NCBI RefSeq assembly: GCF_021655555.1
Contig: NZ_AP023086.1
Span: 930,001-994,000, forward strand
Source of the DNA: Marinagarivorans cellulosilyticus
Lineage (GTDB): Bacteria; Pseudomonadota; Gammaproteobacteria; Pseudomonadales; Cellvibrionaceae
Direction: 5' to 3'
Length of the DNA: 64,000 bases
Shown here: piece after piece, positions 1 to 9,000 of the stretch
How the letters are laid out: every line of letters starts with the position of its first letter
Numbering within the stretch: position 1 is the first letter of the stretch
Notes under the pieces: model-generated
What the model saw: the letters and a program-made list of their open reading frames with translations, nothing else
Databases searched by the model: none
Told to the model about the DNA's origin: nothing
Position numbers and translations under genes: made by a program

Positions 1-234
1 TGCTAGGCATTAAACTGAAAATAGTGTTTACTAGGTCTGTCATGGGTAAATCTTGTGGGTTGTTTGATGTCAGAAACCAAATTATCTCAAAATTTATCCA
101 TGACACCTAATAACATAGCGAAACTCTATTCCCTTCCTGCCGACACGACATGACTACTTTGGGCCTATTGTGGTGCTTAAAACTGTCCGAAGTGTTGTAA
201 ATAGTGATGTACCAGTATTGGCTTAAGGTATTCT
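1..234. other. Non-coding leader region
   Basis: No credible open reading frame, RNA gene or hairpin with a T-run was found here. The stretch ends at the left target duplication (TTCT) of the small repeat element that precedes the response regulator gene. A promoter for that gene may lie here or inside the element, but I cannot pick one out with confidence. Confidence 0.4.
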
Positions 235-341
235 GGGTATCTCTAAAAAAGCACGTTTTACGTGATAGTGACGCCACTGTTTTGCTATTGAGTCCATTCA
301 GTCCTTTCCTTCACAAAAAATGACTATTTTTAGAGGTGTTC
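235..341. mobile_element. MITE-like element, family 1 (TSD TTCT)
   Basis: A 107-bp non-coding element. The left end GGGTATCTCTAAAAAA and the right end ATTTTTAGAGGTGTTC are imperfect inverted copies. It is flanked on both sides by TTCT (231-234 and 342-345), a 4-bp target duplication. The ends match the family consensus GGGCACCTCTAAAAAT seen in copies at 18903, 45944 and 53080. It has no coding capacity, so a transposase elsewhere would be needed to move it. It ends 31 bp before the response regulator start codon, so it sits in that gene's promoter region. Confidence 0.75.
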
Positions 342-372
342 TTCTGTGATTAGCGAGGTTTAGGCATTAAAC

Positions 373-1080
373 ATGAGTAAGCGCGTATTATTAGTTGATG
401 ACGACCTGGCGCTTTGTGAGTTGCTAGCGCAATACCTTCAGGCTGAAGGCTTTGACGTTTGCAGTGTGAATAGCGGTAGCGGTGCAATAGAGCACCTTGC
501 TAAAGCTGAATGCGACGTTATGGTGCTGGATATTATGATGCCCGGCATGACAGGCTTAGAGGTTTTGCAACGCGTGCGGGCCGATAATGCCATTCCCATT
601 ATTATGTTAACCGGCCGCGGCGATGATATAGACCGCATTATAGGTTTAGAAATGGGCGCCGACGATTATTTGGGTAAGCCTTGTAACCCGCGGGAGTTGG
701 CTGCGCGCTTGCGTGCCGTAACTCGCCGGGCGCAACCAGGGGCGGCGGGCTACGGGGCTGCAGAGGCTGTCATAACGCTGAATAATATTACTATGAATTC
801 CAGTACGCTGGCGGTTACTTTTAATGGCGAGCCGGCAAGCTTAACCGGCGCAGAATTTAATGTGTTGTTAGTATTGATGAAATCTGCCGGGCAAGCATTG
901 AGCAAACAAAATCTTACGCGTGAAGCTTTGCACCGGGAGTTTACGCAATACGATCGTAGCATTGATGTGCATGTCAGCCGTATTCGGCATAAGCTGGCTG
1001 AAAGTGGCCTTAGCGACATTATTCGCTCTGTGCGCGGGGTGGGCTATCAAATGCTTTTATTGGAAAATGATGCTTTGTGA
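373..1080 (+). CDS. OmpR/CpxR-like response regulator
   Basis: A 235-residue DNA-binding response regulator. The N-terminal receiver has the acidic cluster VDDD at 8-11, the phosphoacceptor D53 in VLDIMMPG, T80 and the K102-P103 pair. A winged-helix OmpR-type output domain follows at about 135-228, with YDRSIDVHVSRIRHKL strongly resembling CpxR. It is predicted to be phosphorylated by the kinase encoded immediately downstream and to act on envelope-stress or related promoters. The kinase start codon overlaps this stop (TGATG), so the pair is translationally coupled. Assignment to the CpxR subgroup rests on motif resemblance only. The true regulon is unknown, and no cpxP-like periplasmic gene is adjacent. 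Confidence 0.9.
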   Translation: MSKRVLLVDDDLALCELLAQYLQAEGFDVCSVNSGSGAIEHLAKAECDVMVLDIMMPGMTGLEVLQRVRADNAIPIIMLTGRGDDIDRIIGLEMGADDYLGKPCNPRELAARLRAVTRRAQPGAAGYGAAEAVITLNNITMNSSTLAVTFNGEPASLTGAEFNVLLVLMKSAGQALSKQNLTREALHREFTQYDRSIDVHVSRIRHKLAESGLSDIIRSVRGVGYQMLLLENDAL

Positions 1081-2486
1081 TGAAACTGCTGAGCCTGTTG
1101 CGCTATAACCGCATTTATTGGAAGTTGTTTGGCATTATCGGCTTGACTAACCTTGCGATTATTGCGCTTGTCGCTTTTGTATTGGCACACAATAGTGCAC
1201 GCAATAAGTATGTACAAAATTACCAATCGCAGGTTCAATTGCTCGCACAGGTAATTGTTGATGAATACGAAACTAACAATGCTTTACCTTATGGAAAATC
1301 GCGCCTTTTAGTACAGCTTAAAAGGCGGCATCGCATAGCTCCCGAATTAATGTTAGATATAAAAGACGATAGCGGTAATTACATTTATAAAAGCCGTTGG
1401 CGAAAAGATGTAACCAGTGCCTTAGGTGGTAAAAATAAAAAATCCCGTGCCGCCCCAATATTTAAAACGCTGCAAATCGAAGGGAACAATAAACAAGGTT
1501 ACACCGTGTTTTACCTAGCACACCGCCCGCCTCAATTTATCGTCGAGGCCATGGCCAGCTTGGTGTCTTTTCAACTGGTTTTAATTTTTATAACCTCGGC
1601 TATTATTAGTGCCCTTATTAGTTGGCGCATTGTTAAGCCTTTGCGCCAATTGGGTGATTTTGGTCAGCAGTACGCTAAAAATTATAGCCTGCAAGATAGT
1701 GCGCAAACAGCCACATTGGTTGATACAGGTTTACTAAAGCGCGGCGATGAAATTGGTGATTTGGCGCGTGATGTCGCCAATATGGTCCAACAGGTTGATA
1801 AAGCCTTTAGCGCACAAAAGAGCTTGTTGCACGATGTATCTCACGAGCTGCGTGCCCCACTTGCTAGGTTACAAGTGGCGGCATCGTTAATTGAGCAGCG
1901 CGAGGGCAATAGTCTTTATGTCGGTAAAATACATGAAGAGTGCAGCCGTTTAAATGCACTTATTGATGAGGTGCTGGAATTAGCTCGAATGGGTAGTGCA
2001 AAATTAAATATGGCGCCTATAGCACTGGCTTTATGCGTTGAGGCGGTAGTAAAGGATGTGCGTTTTGAGTTTCCACAGCGCCATATACAGTGTGATTTTT
2101 CGTTGATGCCGCAACCTGTTAGCATTACTCATGTTATGGCTAATGCGGGCGCATTATCGCGCGCGTTGGAAAATATTATTCGTAATGCCTGTAAATATTC
2201 GCCAGAAGGTAGGCCTATTGATATTTCAATTGCCCCTGCGGGCCATAAACAATGGCAGGTTTGTTGCCGCGATTACGGCAACGGGATGCAACAAGAAGAG
2301 TTAGCGTTACTTAAGCGCCCATTTTACCGTGGGGGCGGGGTTATGCACGGCGAGGGCTTTGGTTTGGGGCTAAGCATTGCCGACAAAGCAATAAAGCAAC
2401 ACGGCGGCAAATTAATTATTGATAACCATACCGAAGGCGGCCTTAGTGTGCAGGTAATATTAAATGCAATGCCTGCAGGGCATTGA
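1080..2486 (+). CDS. CpxA-like sensor histidine kinase
   Basis: A 468-residue inner-membrane kinase. ATG at 1080 overlaps the regulator stop codon by one base and is preferred to the GTG three bases upstream. Transmembrane helices at about 16-36 and 162-182 bracket a small periplasmic domain of about 125 residues. A HAMP segment follows, then the HisKA H-box with H255 in HDVSHELRAPLARLQ, and an HATPase_c domain ending in GEGFGLGLS. It should phosphorylate the upstream regulator. The last codons and the TGA stop lie inside the left end of a small repeat element beginning at 2478 (GGGCATTGATAAAAAT), so the C-terminus appears to have been set by an insertion. Confidence 0.9.
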   Translation: MKLLSLLRYNRIYWKLFGIIGLTNLAIIALVAFVLAHNSARNKYVQNYQSQVQLLAQVIVDEYETNNALPYGKSRLLVQLKRRHRIAPELMLDIKDDSGNYIYKSRWRKDVTSALGGKNKKSRAAPIFKTLQIEGNNKQGYTVFYLAHRPPQFIVEAMASLVSFQLVLIFITSAIISALISWRIVKPLRQLGDFGQQYAKNYSLQDSAQTATLVDTGLLKRGDEIGDLARDVANMVQQVDKAFSAQKSLLHDVSHELRAPLARLQVAASLIEQREGNSLYVGKIHEECSRLNALIDEVLELARMGSAKLNMAPIALALCVEAVVKDVRFEFPQRHIQCDFSLMPQPVSITHVMANAGALSRALENIIRNACKYSPEGRPIDISIAPAGHKQWQVCCRDYGNGMQQEELALLKRPFYRGGGVMHGEGFGLGLSIADKAIKQHGGKLIIDNHTEGGLSVQVILNAMPAGH

Positions 2487-2715
2487 TAAAAATGCATTTT
2501 TTTCGCGATAGCAGCTTACAGTTTTTTGTTTCTAGATATTCCGCTCCTCGACATTGTGCCCTTAAATCTCCTGCAATGTCTAAAAAGCACGTCCTGTAGC
2601 GATGAGTCGCTTTACCTCCTGAATCAATTCAGTTGTCCGTAGAGGAAGTGCAGAAAGTTGCCAGCAGCAACCTCTGCCCTTGCTCTCACACAAAAATTAC
2701 TGTTTTTAGATGCCC
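2478..2715. mobile_element. MITE-like element, family 1, long divergent copy
   Basis: The left end GGGCATTGATAAAAATGCAT and the internal block TTCGCGATAGCAGCTTACAG match the family copy at 53080. The right end, CTCACACAAAAATTACTG followed by TTTTTAGATGCCC, matches its other terminus. The flanks TGCA (2474-2477) and TGTA (2716-2719) could be a decayed 4-bp duplication. At 238 bp it is longer than the 139-bp and 188-bp copies, with an unrelated middle. The left boundary falls inside the kinase reading frame and contains its stop codon. Confidence 0.65.
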
Positions 2716-2724
2716 TGTATTAAA

Positions 2725-2790
2725 CCTAAAAACCGCAGTTGAACCATCAAAGTCTACGCATCTTTTTGACTCTCAACTGCGGTTTCTAGG
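2725..2790. mobile_element. Small inverted-repeat element, family 2 (copy A)
   Basis: A 66-bp element with ends CCTAAAAACCGCAGTTGA and TCAACTGCGGTTTCTAGG. It is flanked by TTAAA on both sides (2720-2724 and 2791-2795), which is probably a target duplication. The right TTAAA contains the stop codon of the DUF481 gene. It sits 9 bp after the family-1 element. The near-perfect 17-18 bp stem could also fold as a hairpin and might act as a transcription terminator between the two genes. Confidence 0.65.
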
Positions 2791-3573
2791 TTAAAACTGG
2801 TAGCTGAGCGTCGTGGAGTATTCAGTATTGGTTTTATTATTATCAATAATTGGATCTGCCGCTAAGTTTTTGGCTGGCTGACTGTCATGCTTGGCTTGGT
2901 AGCCGACAGAAAGCTTTAGCGAATCTGTCATTTTTACATCGAGTGAAAACGTAAAAAGAACGCGCACATCATCAAAGTTATCGCTAGAGGGTTGCAAATA
3001 TGTTGTGCTAGCTATAGAGGTGTTTTTGTTAAGGTTATGGCTGTATGAGTAGTAAGCGTTAATGCGCCATGTATTGGTGTCTTGTTTGTAGGTGGATAGG
3101 TCTAAGGTTTCGTGCTCGCGAAAGGCGCCTAGGCCTAATGCCAGTATATACACATTTTCTTTATGCGCGGTTAAGTAGCGGGCGCCGCCGCCAAGCAGTG
3201 TACGTGACTCTAGGTTGGCAAATTCGTCTTCTTCCCACTGGGTAAAGGCTTCGCCGGCCCATTTTGCGTTAAAGCTGTGCATCCAGCGCCCATGTATAAA
3301 AGCTTCGTCGGTATCTTTTATGGTGCGGGTAGAACCATATTCATGCGAGCCGATAACAAAAAATAAATTCTTATCTTGCCGGTAATTCAGCCGTGCATTG
3401 AAGGTATAGTCTTCTTCTCTCTTATCACCGGTTTTGCCGCTTAAGCCTACCGATAATTGCCCGCTAAAGCCCTCCTTTAATGCGCCTGGGCGCTGGCTTT
3501 CAATATTGGAGATTGCCCAGCTTGGCGCGGCAGTTAAAAAACATATAGCGGCAGCGAGTGATTGTATGCGCAA
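2791..3573 (-). CDS. DUF481-family outer-membrane protein
   Basis: The product is a secreted beta-barrel-like protein of the DUF481 (YdiY-like) family. The mature region shows alternating polar/aromatic beta segments and ends in LSYQF, the terminal Phe typical of outer-membrane proteins. I prefer a TTG start at 3573, because GAGGG lies 7 bp upstream and the resulting N-terminus is a clean signal peptide (RIQSLAAAICFLTAAPSWA, cleavage after SWA). An ATG at 3612 would add 13 charged residues and lacks a good ribosome binding site. The function of the family is unknown. The gene is convergent with the CpxA-like kinase and separated from it by two repeat elements. Confidence 0.8.
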   Translation of the reverse strand: MRIQSLAAAICFLTAAPSWAISNIESQRPGALKEGFSGQLSVGLSGKTGDKREEDYTFNARLNYRQDKNLFFVIGSHEYGSTRTIKDTDEAFIHGRWMHSFNAKWAGEAFTQWEEDEFANLESRTLLGGGARYLTAHKENVYILALGLGAFREHETLDLSTYKQDTNTWRINAYYSYSHNLNKNTSIASTTYLQPSSDNFDDVRVLFTFSLDVKMTDSLKLSVGYQAKHDSQPAKNLAADPIIDNNKTNTEYSTTLSYQF

Positions 3574-3796
3574 AATGAAACCCTCATCATGTTGAAAAAA
3601 ATAGTTCGGCATTGTACCGCCAGTCCCTGTAGGTGACTACGTTTGTGCAGCGTTAACACGGTTTGTTTGGGTTTTATCGGGTGTTCATTGTGGGGCCTGC
3701 TGCAGTCATTATTGTTGGCGAGGCTTGTGTGTAATAGGGATTGTTGATAGCTTGCGCCATATTTGCCACCTTTTCCCTCTTTGTTGTCGATTATCT

Positions 3797-6700
3797 ATGG
3801 AAATATCAACCTTAACGGCTCGCCAAATTGATGAGCTCTATACCGACTATCAAGCGCTCAGCGCCTACGAAAAAATAGTTTTAAAGCTATTGGCTGTTAT
3901 CTATAAGCCTATTGGTGCAACTAAGCTAAATACTATCTTAACGGCTGTGGGCCGCAGCCAGTTATATGGGGAAACGAAAGTTAAGGGGCTATCAGCCGAC
4001 AATAGAAAGCAGCTGGTACACGGCGGCTTTATTCTGGCTTCTAAAGGTGGACTTCAGTTGAATGTGCTGTTGGCCAACCTTTTAGTTAATGAGTGCCTTG
4101 CCGATAAAAGTTATACCTTATTGGTGGCGGAGGTGGACAGGGAGATGCCGTGCCTCCGGCTTCACCCTTGGCAGCGTAACCTTTCGGATATTCAATGGGC
4201 TTTACGCCATAGTTATTTCTTGGCTGAATATGAAGAGGTGGAACAATTACTTGAATGCGATAAAAACCCTCAGATCATCGATGCTGTATTCAATGAAGTG
4301 CTGGTTAAATTACTCTTCGTCCCTTTCAATTTAGAAACGTTTTTAACCTTACCAAATAGTATTCAATATCAAAGTTTTGCAGCTTGGATTGTGTTGCGCA
4401 ATTACCACGGCGAAGCCAATAGTTACCCCATAAGCCTATTAGAGCGTGTTTGTGATAATAATCCTAGCAATACACCTTTGCGGCATCTGTTGGGGGAGTG
4501 CTATCTTTATAGTTGTCGTTTTGAAGAATTTAAAAACACTATAAAGCAAAATGATACGACTTGTTATGGTTTACAGCTGAATGCGACGTACCATTTTTTA
4601 ATGGGGGATTTTGATGCGGCCGAAGCGTTGTTTGGTAAAGCCATCACTGCTAAAAATAAATTGTCGCGCAGGAAGAAGCAATACTTAGGAGAAACCCTAG
4701 GCCTATTTCACAAATTATGCTTATTGGTTATCGCTAGCCAAAAAAATGCGCAATATTACGACCGAGTCATTGATTACGCTGAATTTGAGTTGGGTGATCG
4801 AAACAAGCTCAACATTGATTATAATGTTGTGTCTTCAGCCATTGGGAAGTTGGCCTCGTGTTTGTACTCAGGAAGCTCGTATATATTTAGTCTAGGCTAT
4901 TATGAGCACACACTTGGACGCTCCGAATTTTATTATAATCAACTGATATTGGTTAATAGTTTGGCGGTGGTGTGGTGCCAAGGTGATTCAAAACCACCGA
5001 AGAATAAATACTTAAATGAGGCCCAAAAATACTTTCTTAATTCTGAGATGAGCTTGTTTTCACATTTGTGTGAACAGCTTGATGATGTTCTCGCTAAGCC
5101 GCTTGTGGGTGATAATGCTGCTGTAGTTAAAGGTGATATTGTTCATTTCCCCACTTTGATTCGTCAGAAGCCGGAGTGGGATTTAGCCCTTGAAAAATTA
5201 ATAGCACTTAACCCTGAGGGCAATAGTGCTGGTGCTAAAACAAATAATAAAACGGAGAAACCGGTAAGAATTATTTGGGAGATGACACTTGATTGTGGCA
5301 CTGCTTCATTTAAAGCGAGAGAGCAGAAAAAAACCGCCAAAGGCTGGAGTAAGGGGCGGCCAGTCTCTTTGCAGCGATTAGCTAAAGATTATGAATCACT
5401 GGTTTATTTAACCGATGCCGACCAAGCCATGTGCCGAGCTATTGAAGCTTACCAAAATTGGGGCTATTACAACTCTGTTGATTATGTTTTGCAGGGTGCT
5501 AAAGCATTAGTGGCAGCAAAAGACCTTGATAATGTGTATTTGACAGATGCGCTGGATTCCCCCGTTGATATTGTGCAAAAAGAACCCGAGCTGCTCATTA
5601 GTCAGCAGGGTGATCAGTTGTTGTTAAGTATTGCCGATTTGCCAGCAGATTTAGATGAGGATGATGCGTTAACGGTTAAAGAGTATGGCGTGCAAAGCTA
5701 TGTTTTTACGGTATTTAGTGCCTCTCATTTAAAAGTTGCCCAAATAGTTGGCGAGGGTGGTCTGGTTATTCCTGTGCATGCCAAAGCAAAAGTTCTTGAA
5801 AGTGTTTCTGCTATTGCGCCGTTGCTGAATATTCAATCAGATATCGAAGAGTTAGATACCGGCCTAGAAACTGTCCCTTGTGATGAGCATTTAGTGATCA
5901 ATATTCAGCCCTTAGGGGAGGGGCTAGAATTTACCTGCGTAGTCATGCCTTTTGGAGATAATGGACCCGCATTTAAACCCATTATGGGCAATGCGAGTTT
6001 AACAACAGAGCTTGATGGTAAGCGTATTGCCACGCAACGTGACTTACTGCGCGAACAAACGTTATTGGATGATCTGGACAAACATTGCCCGCACTTTTTG
6101 GCGATGCCGGATAATTGCTTAGCGATTGATGACTTGCAGGGTGCACTCGAAGCGCTTGAACAGTTAGAGCGCGTGATTAATACCACGCCTAAGCCATTTG
6201 CACTACGCTTGCGTTGGCCTAAAGGCAAGCGTATTACGCTCACCAAAACATTGGATGGCCAACACCTTGCATTAGCCGTCAACAAAAAAAGTGAATGGTT
6301 TGATTTAAAAGGCGAGCTAGCGGTTGATGAAAGTGAAGTGATAGAGCTGCGTAAACTATTGGAGTTGGTCAGTGCAACCAGTGGACGATTTGTGCCGCTA
6401 AATACCGATCAAATTTTGGTGCTATCGCAAGATTTACGAAAAAAACTAGATCAGCTTAATCAGGCAACCGATGGTGGCAAGTTCCATCAGCTGGCAAGTG
6501 TACAGGTCGCAGAGGCTACCACTGGCATGCGCATGAAAACCAACCATGCTTGGGAGGCCCAAACCCAGAAAATGCACGAGTCTAATAGCATTGAACCTGT
6601 TGTTCCCTCTACTTTGCAGGCTGAACTGCGCGACTATCAAATAGTGGGCTTTGATTGGATGTCTCGTTTGGCGCACTGGGGGGCGGGTGCCTGTTTAGCC

Positions 6701-8032
6701 GATGATATGGGGTTGGGGAAAACATTGCAGGCGTTAGCGGTTCTGTTATCGCGCGCTAAAAATGGCCCGAGCCTAGTGATTGCACCCACTTCGGTTTGTT
6801 TTAATTGGCAGCAAGAGGCCGTTAAATTTGCGCCGACACTTAACGTTAGATTATTTGCTGATTGCACAACGACGGAGCAACGCAGTAGCTTGTTGGATAG
6901 CGTTACAGGTTTTGACTGCGTTATTGTAAGTTATGGATTATTGCAGCGCGAAAGCGAGCGTTTGGCTAAGGTGCAATGGCACACTATTGTTGCCGATGAA
7001 GCGCAAGCTCTTAAAAACCCATTAGCAAAACGTACACAGGCTGCGTGTGCGCTGAAAGGTGATTTTAAAATTATTACCACAGGCACGCCTATCGAAAACA
7101 ATTTAACCGAATTGTGGAGTCTTTTTCGTTTTATTACACCGGGATTGTTGGGGAATGTAAAACGCTTTGGCGAGCGCTATGCATTGCCTATTGAAAACGT
7201 TAAAGAAGATAAACTCGCTGCTCGCAAGGCGAGCTTGGGGTTAAAGGCCCTAATACAGCCGTTTATTTTGCGGCGCATGAAAAGCCAAGTGCTTACCGAA
7301 TTGCCTGCCCGAACAGAAATTAATATACATGTTGAGCTAAGCATTAAAGAACAAAATTTTTACGAAGCCTTGAGGCGGAATGCTGTAGAAAATATTACTA
7401 ACGCCACTAAAACTGCCAACGAAGGTGAACAGCGCATTAAAATGCTAGCCGAGCTTATAAAGCTACGCCAAGCGTGTTGTCACCCTAAGTTAGTGATGCC
7501 CGAGACGCCACTGGACAGTTCAAAACTGGCTGCATTGGATGAGTTGTTAGATGAACTTCAGAAAAATAATCATAAAGCGCTAATATTTAGCCAGTTTGTA
7601 GGCCATCTTCAGATAATTAAAGCGCATCTTGATTCACGATCTATCCAATACCAATACCTCGATGGCAGTACGCCACAAAAGCAACGGGCTTCGCGTGTTA
7701 ATGCGTTTCAAAGTGGCGAAGGCGATGTATTTTTGATTAGCTTAAAAGCCGGTGGGTCTGGCCTGAATCTAACCGCAGCGGATTATGTTATTCATATGGA
7801 CCCTTGGTGGAACCCAGCAGTAGAAGAGCAAGCATCTGATCGGGCACACCGAATGGGGCAAACGCGGCCGGTTACCATTTACCGTTTAATTGCGAAAAAT
7901 ACCATCGAGGATCGCATAGTTGCTTTGCACCAACACAAACGCGATTTAGCCGATAAATTGTTGGCAGGAAACGAGCAAGCGCAAAAACTATCGGTAGACG
8001 ATATGCTGAATATGTTGCAAGAGACGTTTTAA
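3797..8032 (+). CDS. SNF2-family helicase-like ATPase
   Basis: A large protein of about 1411 residues. The last 450 residues form a SNF2 dsDNA-translocase core: Walker A DDMGLGKT near residue 973, APTSVCFNW, Walker B VADEAQAL near 1066, TTGTPIENNLTELWSL, then the helicase C part with DGSTPQKQR, SLKAGGSGLNLTAADYVI and ASDRAHRMGQTRPV. The first 950 residues match no domain I recognise, though the helix-rich 200-400 stretch could be a TPR-like solenoid. It resembles bacterial HepA/RapA-type SNF2 proteins that remodel RNA polymerase or nucleoprotein complexes; its exact role is unknown. ATG at 3797 is chosen as the first ATG in frame, although no strong ribosome binding site precedes it. Confidence 0.88.
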   Translation: MEISTLTARQIDELYTDYQALSAYEKIVLKLLAVIYKPIGATKLNTILTAVGRSQLYGETKVKGLSADNRKQLVHGGFILASKGGLQLNVLLANLLVNECLADKSYTLLVAEVDREMPCLRLHPWQRNLSDIQWALRHSYFLAEYEEVEQLLECDKNPQIIDAVFNEVLVKLLFVPFNLETFLTLPNSIQYQSFAAWIVLRNYHGEANSYPISLLERVCDNNPSNTPLRHLLGECYLYSCRFEEFKNTIKQNDTTCYGLQLNATYHFLMGDFDAAEALFGKAITAKNKLSRRKKQYLGETLGLFHKLCLLVIASQKNAQYYDRVIDYAEFELGDRNKLNIDYNVVSSAIGKLASCLYSGSSYIFSLGYYEHTLGRSEFYYNQLILVNSLAVVWCQGDSKPPKNKYLNEAQKYFLNSEMSLFSHLCEQLDDVLAKPLVGDNAAVVKGDIVHFPTLIRQKPEWDLALEKLIALNPEGNSAGAKTNNKTEKPVRIIWEMTLDCGTASFKAREQKKTAKGWSKGRPVSLQRLAKDYESLVYLTDADQAMCRAIEAYQNWGYYNSVDYVLQGAKALVAAKDLDNVYLTDALDSPVDIVQKEPELLISQQGDQLLLSIADLPADLDEDDALTVKEYGVQSYVFTVFSASHLKVAQIVGEGGLVIPVHAKAKVLESVSAIAPLLNIQSDIEELDTGLETVPCDEHLVINIQPLGEGLEFTCVVMPFGDNGPAFKPIMGNASLTTELDGKRIATQRDLLREQTLLDDLDKHCPHFLAMPDNCLAIDDLQGALEALEQLERVINTTPKPFALRLRWPKGKRITLTKTLDGQHLALAVNKKSEWFDLKGELAVDESEVIELRKLLELVSATSGRFVPLNTDQILVLSQDLRKKLDQLNQATDGGKFHQLASVQVAEATTGMRMKTNHAWEAQTQKMHESNSIEPVVPSTLQAELRDYQIVGFDWMSRLAHWGAGACLADDMGLGKTLQALAVLLSRAKNGPSLVIAPTSVCFNWQQEAVKFAPTLNVRLFADCTTTEQRSSLLDSVTGFDCVIVSYGLLQRESERLAKVQWHTIVADEAQALKNPLAKRTQAACALKGDFKIITTGTPIENNLTELWSLFRFITPGLLGNVKRFGERYALPIENVKEDKLAARKASLGLKALIQPFILRRMKSQVLTELPARTEINIHVELSIKEQNFYEALRRNAVENITNATKTANEGEQRIKMLAELIKLRQACCHPKLVMPETPLDSSKLAALDELLDELQKNNHKALIFSQFVGHLQIIKAHLDSRSIQYQYLDGSTPQKQRASRVNAFQSGEGDVFLISLKAGGSGLNLTAADYVIHMDPWWNPAVEEQASDRAHRMGQTRPVTIYRLIAKNTIEDRIVALHQHKRDLADKLLAGNEQAQKLSVDDMLNMLQETF

Positions 8033-8062
8033 CGCTGCGTTTTTAAATGTGATTTAGTGTCA

Positions 8063-8467
8063 CTATGTATAATTAGGCTGACCACGGTATAGCCCGGAAA
8101 ATTCTTTTCCTTCGCGCCAGCGGGGAAATTGTTTATTACCGTAAGTTACCATCTCGTCGTCCGATGGGGTGGTGGTTTCCTGTTCTGATGGCGCGGCATC
8201 GGTGCCATTGGCTTTAAATTCTACAATTGTTGCCTCTTTGGATTTTAAGCTCTTTATTACATTTCCCGCGCCAGCAAAAGAAACTAATTTTCCATAAGCG
8301 GTATTTAACTCTTGAGACTCCGTGAGCTCAACATACTCATGCAGCATTTGGATAAACTCAGGGTGCGAAAGCAGTAGCTTAACTCCCAGCTCCTTTTTAA
8401 CCAATTGAATACACTCTTTGGCGGATCTTATCGCGGATGGATTTAGCATCCAGTTACGGTCGTTCAT
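8063..8467 (-). CDS. Hypothetical protein, 134 residues
   Basis: A small soluble protein of unknown function, convergent with the SNF2 gene with only 30 bp between stop codons. The N-terminal two thirds look alpha-helical. An acidic, Thr/Ser-rich linker (about 88-105) follows, then a short C-terminal block with YGNKQFPRW and GLYRGQPNY. That block faintly recalls the YRG...YRGQ pattern of DUF4278, but the match is too short to rely on. An AGGT sequence 8 bp upstream of the ATG is a plausible ribosome binding site. No signal peptide or membrane segment is visible. Confidence 0.65.
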   Translation of the reverse strand: MNDRNWMLNPSAIRSAKECIQLVKKELGVKLLLSHPEFIQMLHEYVELTESQELNTAYGKLVSFAGAGNVIKSLKSKEATIVEFKANGTDAAPSEQETTTPSDDEMVTYGNKQFPRWREGKEFSGLYRGQPNYT

Positions 8468-9000
8468 TACATATACCTAAATGGTTTTGCTCTTTATTCA
8501 GGCTAGGCAGATTCTGGATAAATTCAACACGACTAGATGATTTTTTAGCCAATAAGAAAGGGGGGATGCCAAAATCCGACTGTTTGCACCGCAGTTAATT
8601 TTTGAAAAATAGTAGACCTAGCCGCAAGCTATAACACTTATATAGGCGTGTGTTTTTAGGGATGCCCTTTTAGTTATTAGCAGTAAACCTAAAAGCCTCA
8701 GTTGAACCATCAAAGTCTACCCTTCGCCTTGGCGCACCTCGCGCGCGATAAAAACGATTCATCACCTATAAGACTGCACCTTTTGACTCTCAGCTGCGAT
8801 TTATAGATAAATATCTCGTTTTCTCGATTTCTCGATTTTTTAAAAATGGTTACGCGGCTGGCGTAGGTTTCGTTGTTTTGGCGTGGTTGTGTTTGGTGCA
8901 ATGCGGGGTGTTACTAAGCGGTGTAATACTCTGTAATGGCGTAATATGTGTTTGCCGCTATTGTAGTTCTACACTTTCTGGTATTAAGGTCTGGCCTACA
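8468..9000. other. Repeat-bearing intergenic region
   Basis: This divergent region of 533 bp holds a family-1-like right terminus (TTTTTAGGGATGCCC, ending at 8667) without an obvious left partner, then family-2 copy B at 8688-8807. An A/T-rich stretch with repeated CTCG-TTT/ATT units near 8816-8840 precedes the lipoprotein gene. A reading frame runs through 8878-9000 into that gene, but it gives no sensible N-terminus and has no ribosome binding site. Confidence 0.5.
8688..8807. mobile_element. Small inverted-repeat element, family 2 (copy B)
   Basis: A 120-bp degenerate copy. The left end CCTAAAAGCCTCAGTTGAAC shares the run CATCAAAGTCTAC with copy A. The right end TTTTGACTCTCAGCTGCGAT also matches copy A. 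TAAA flanks it on both sides (8684-8687 and 8808-8811). The interior differs from both other copies. It has no coding capacity. Confidence 0.6.

Noticed and set aside
3725..3796. Upstream TTG start for the SNF2 gene
   Set aside because: No ribosome binding site, and the Cys- and His-containing sequence it encodes looks non-coding.
8560..8667. Complete family-1 element before the CxxCH lipoprotein
   Set aside because: Only the right terminus is convincing; the GGGGGGATGCC near 8561 is not in the expected orientation, so no full element is called.
8878..9000. N-terminal extension of the CxxCH lipoprotein
   Set aside because: It lacks a start signal and would destroy the lipoprotein signal peptide that begins at 9001.
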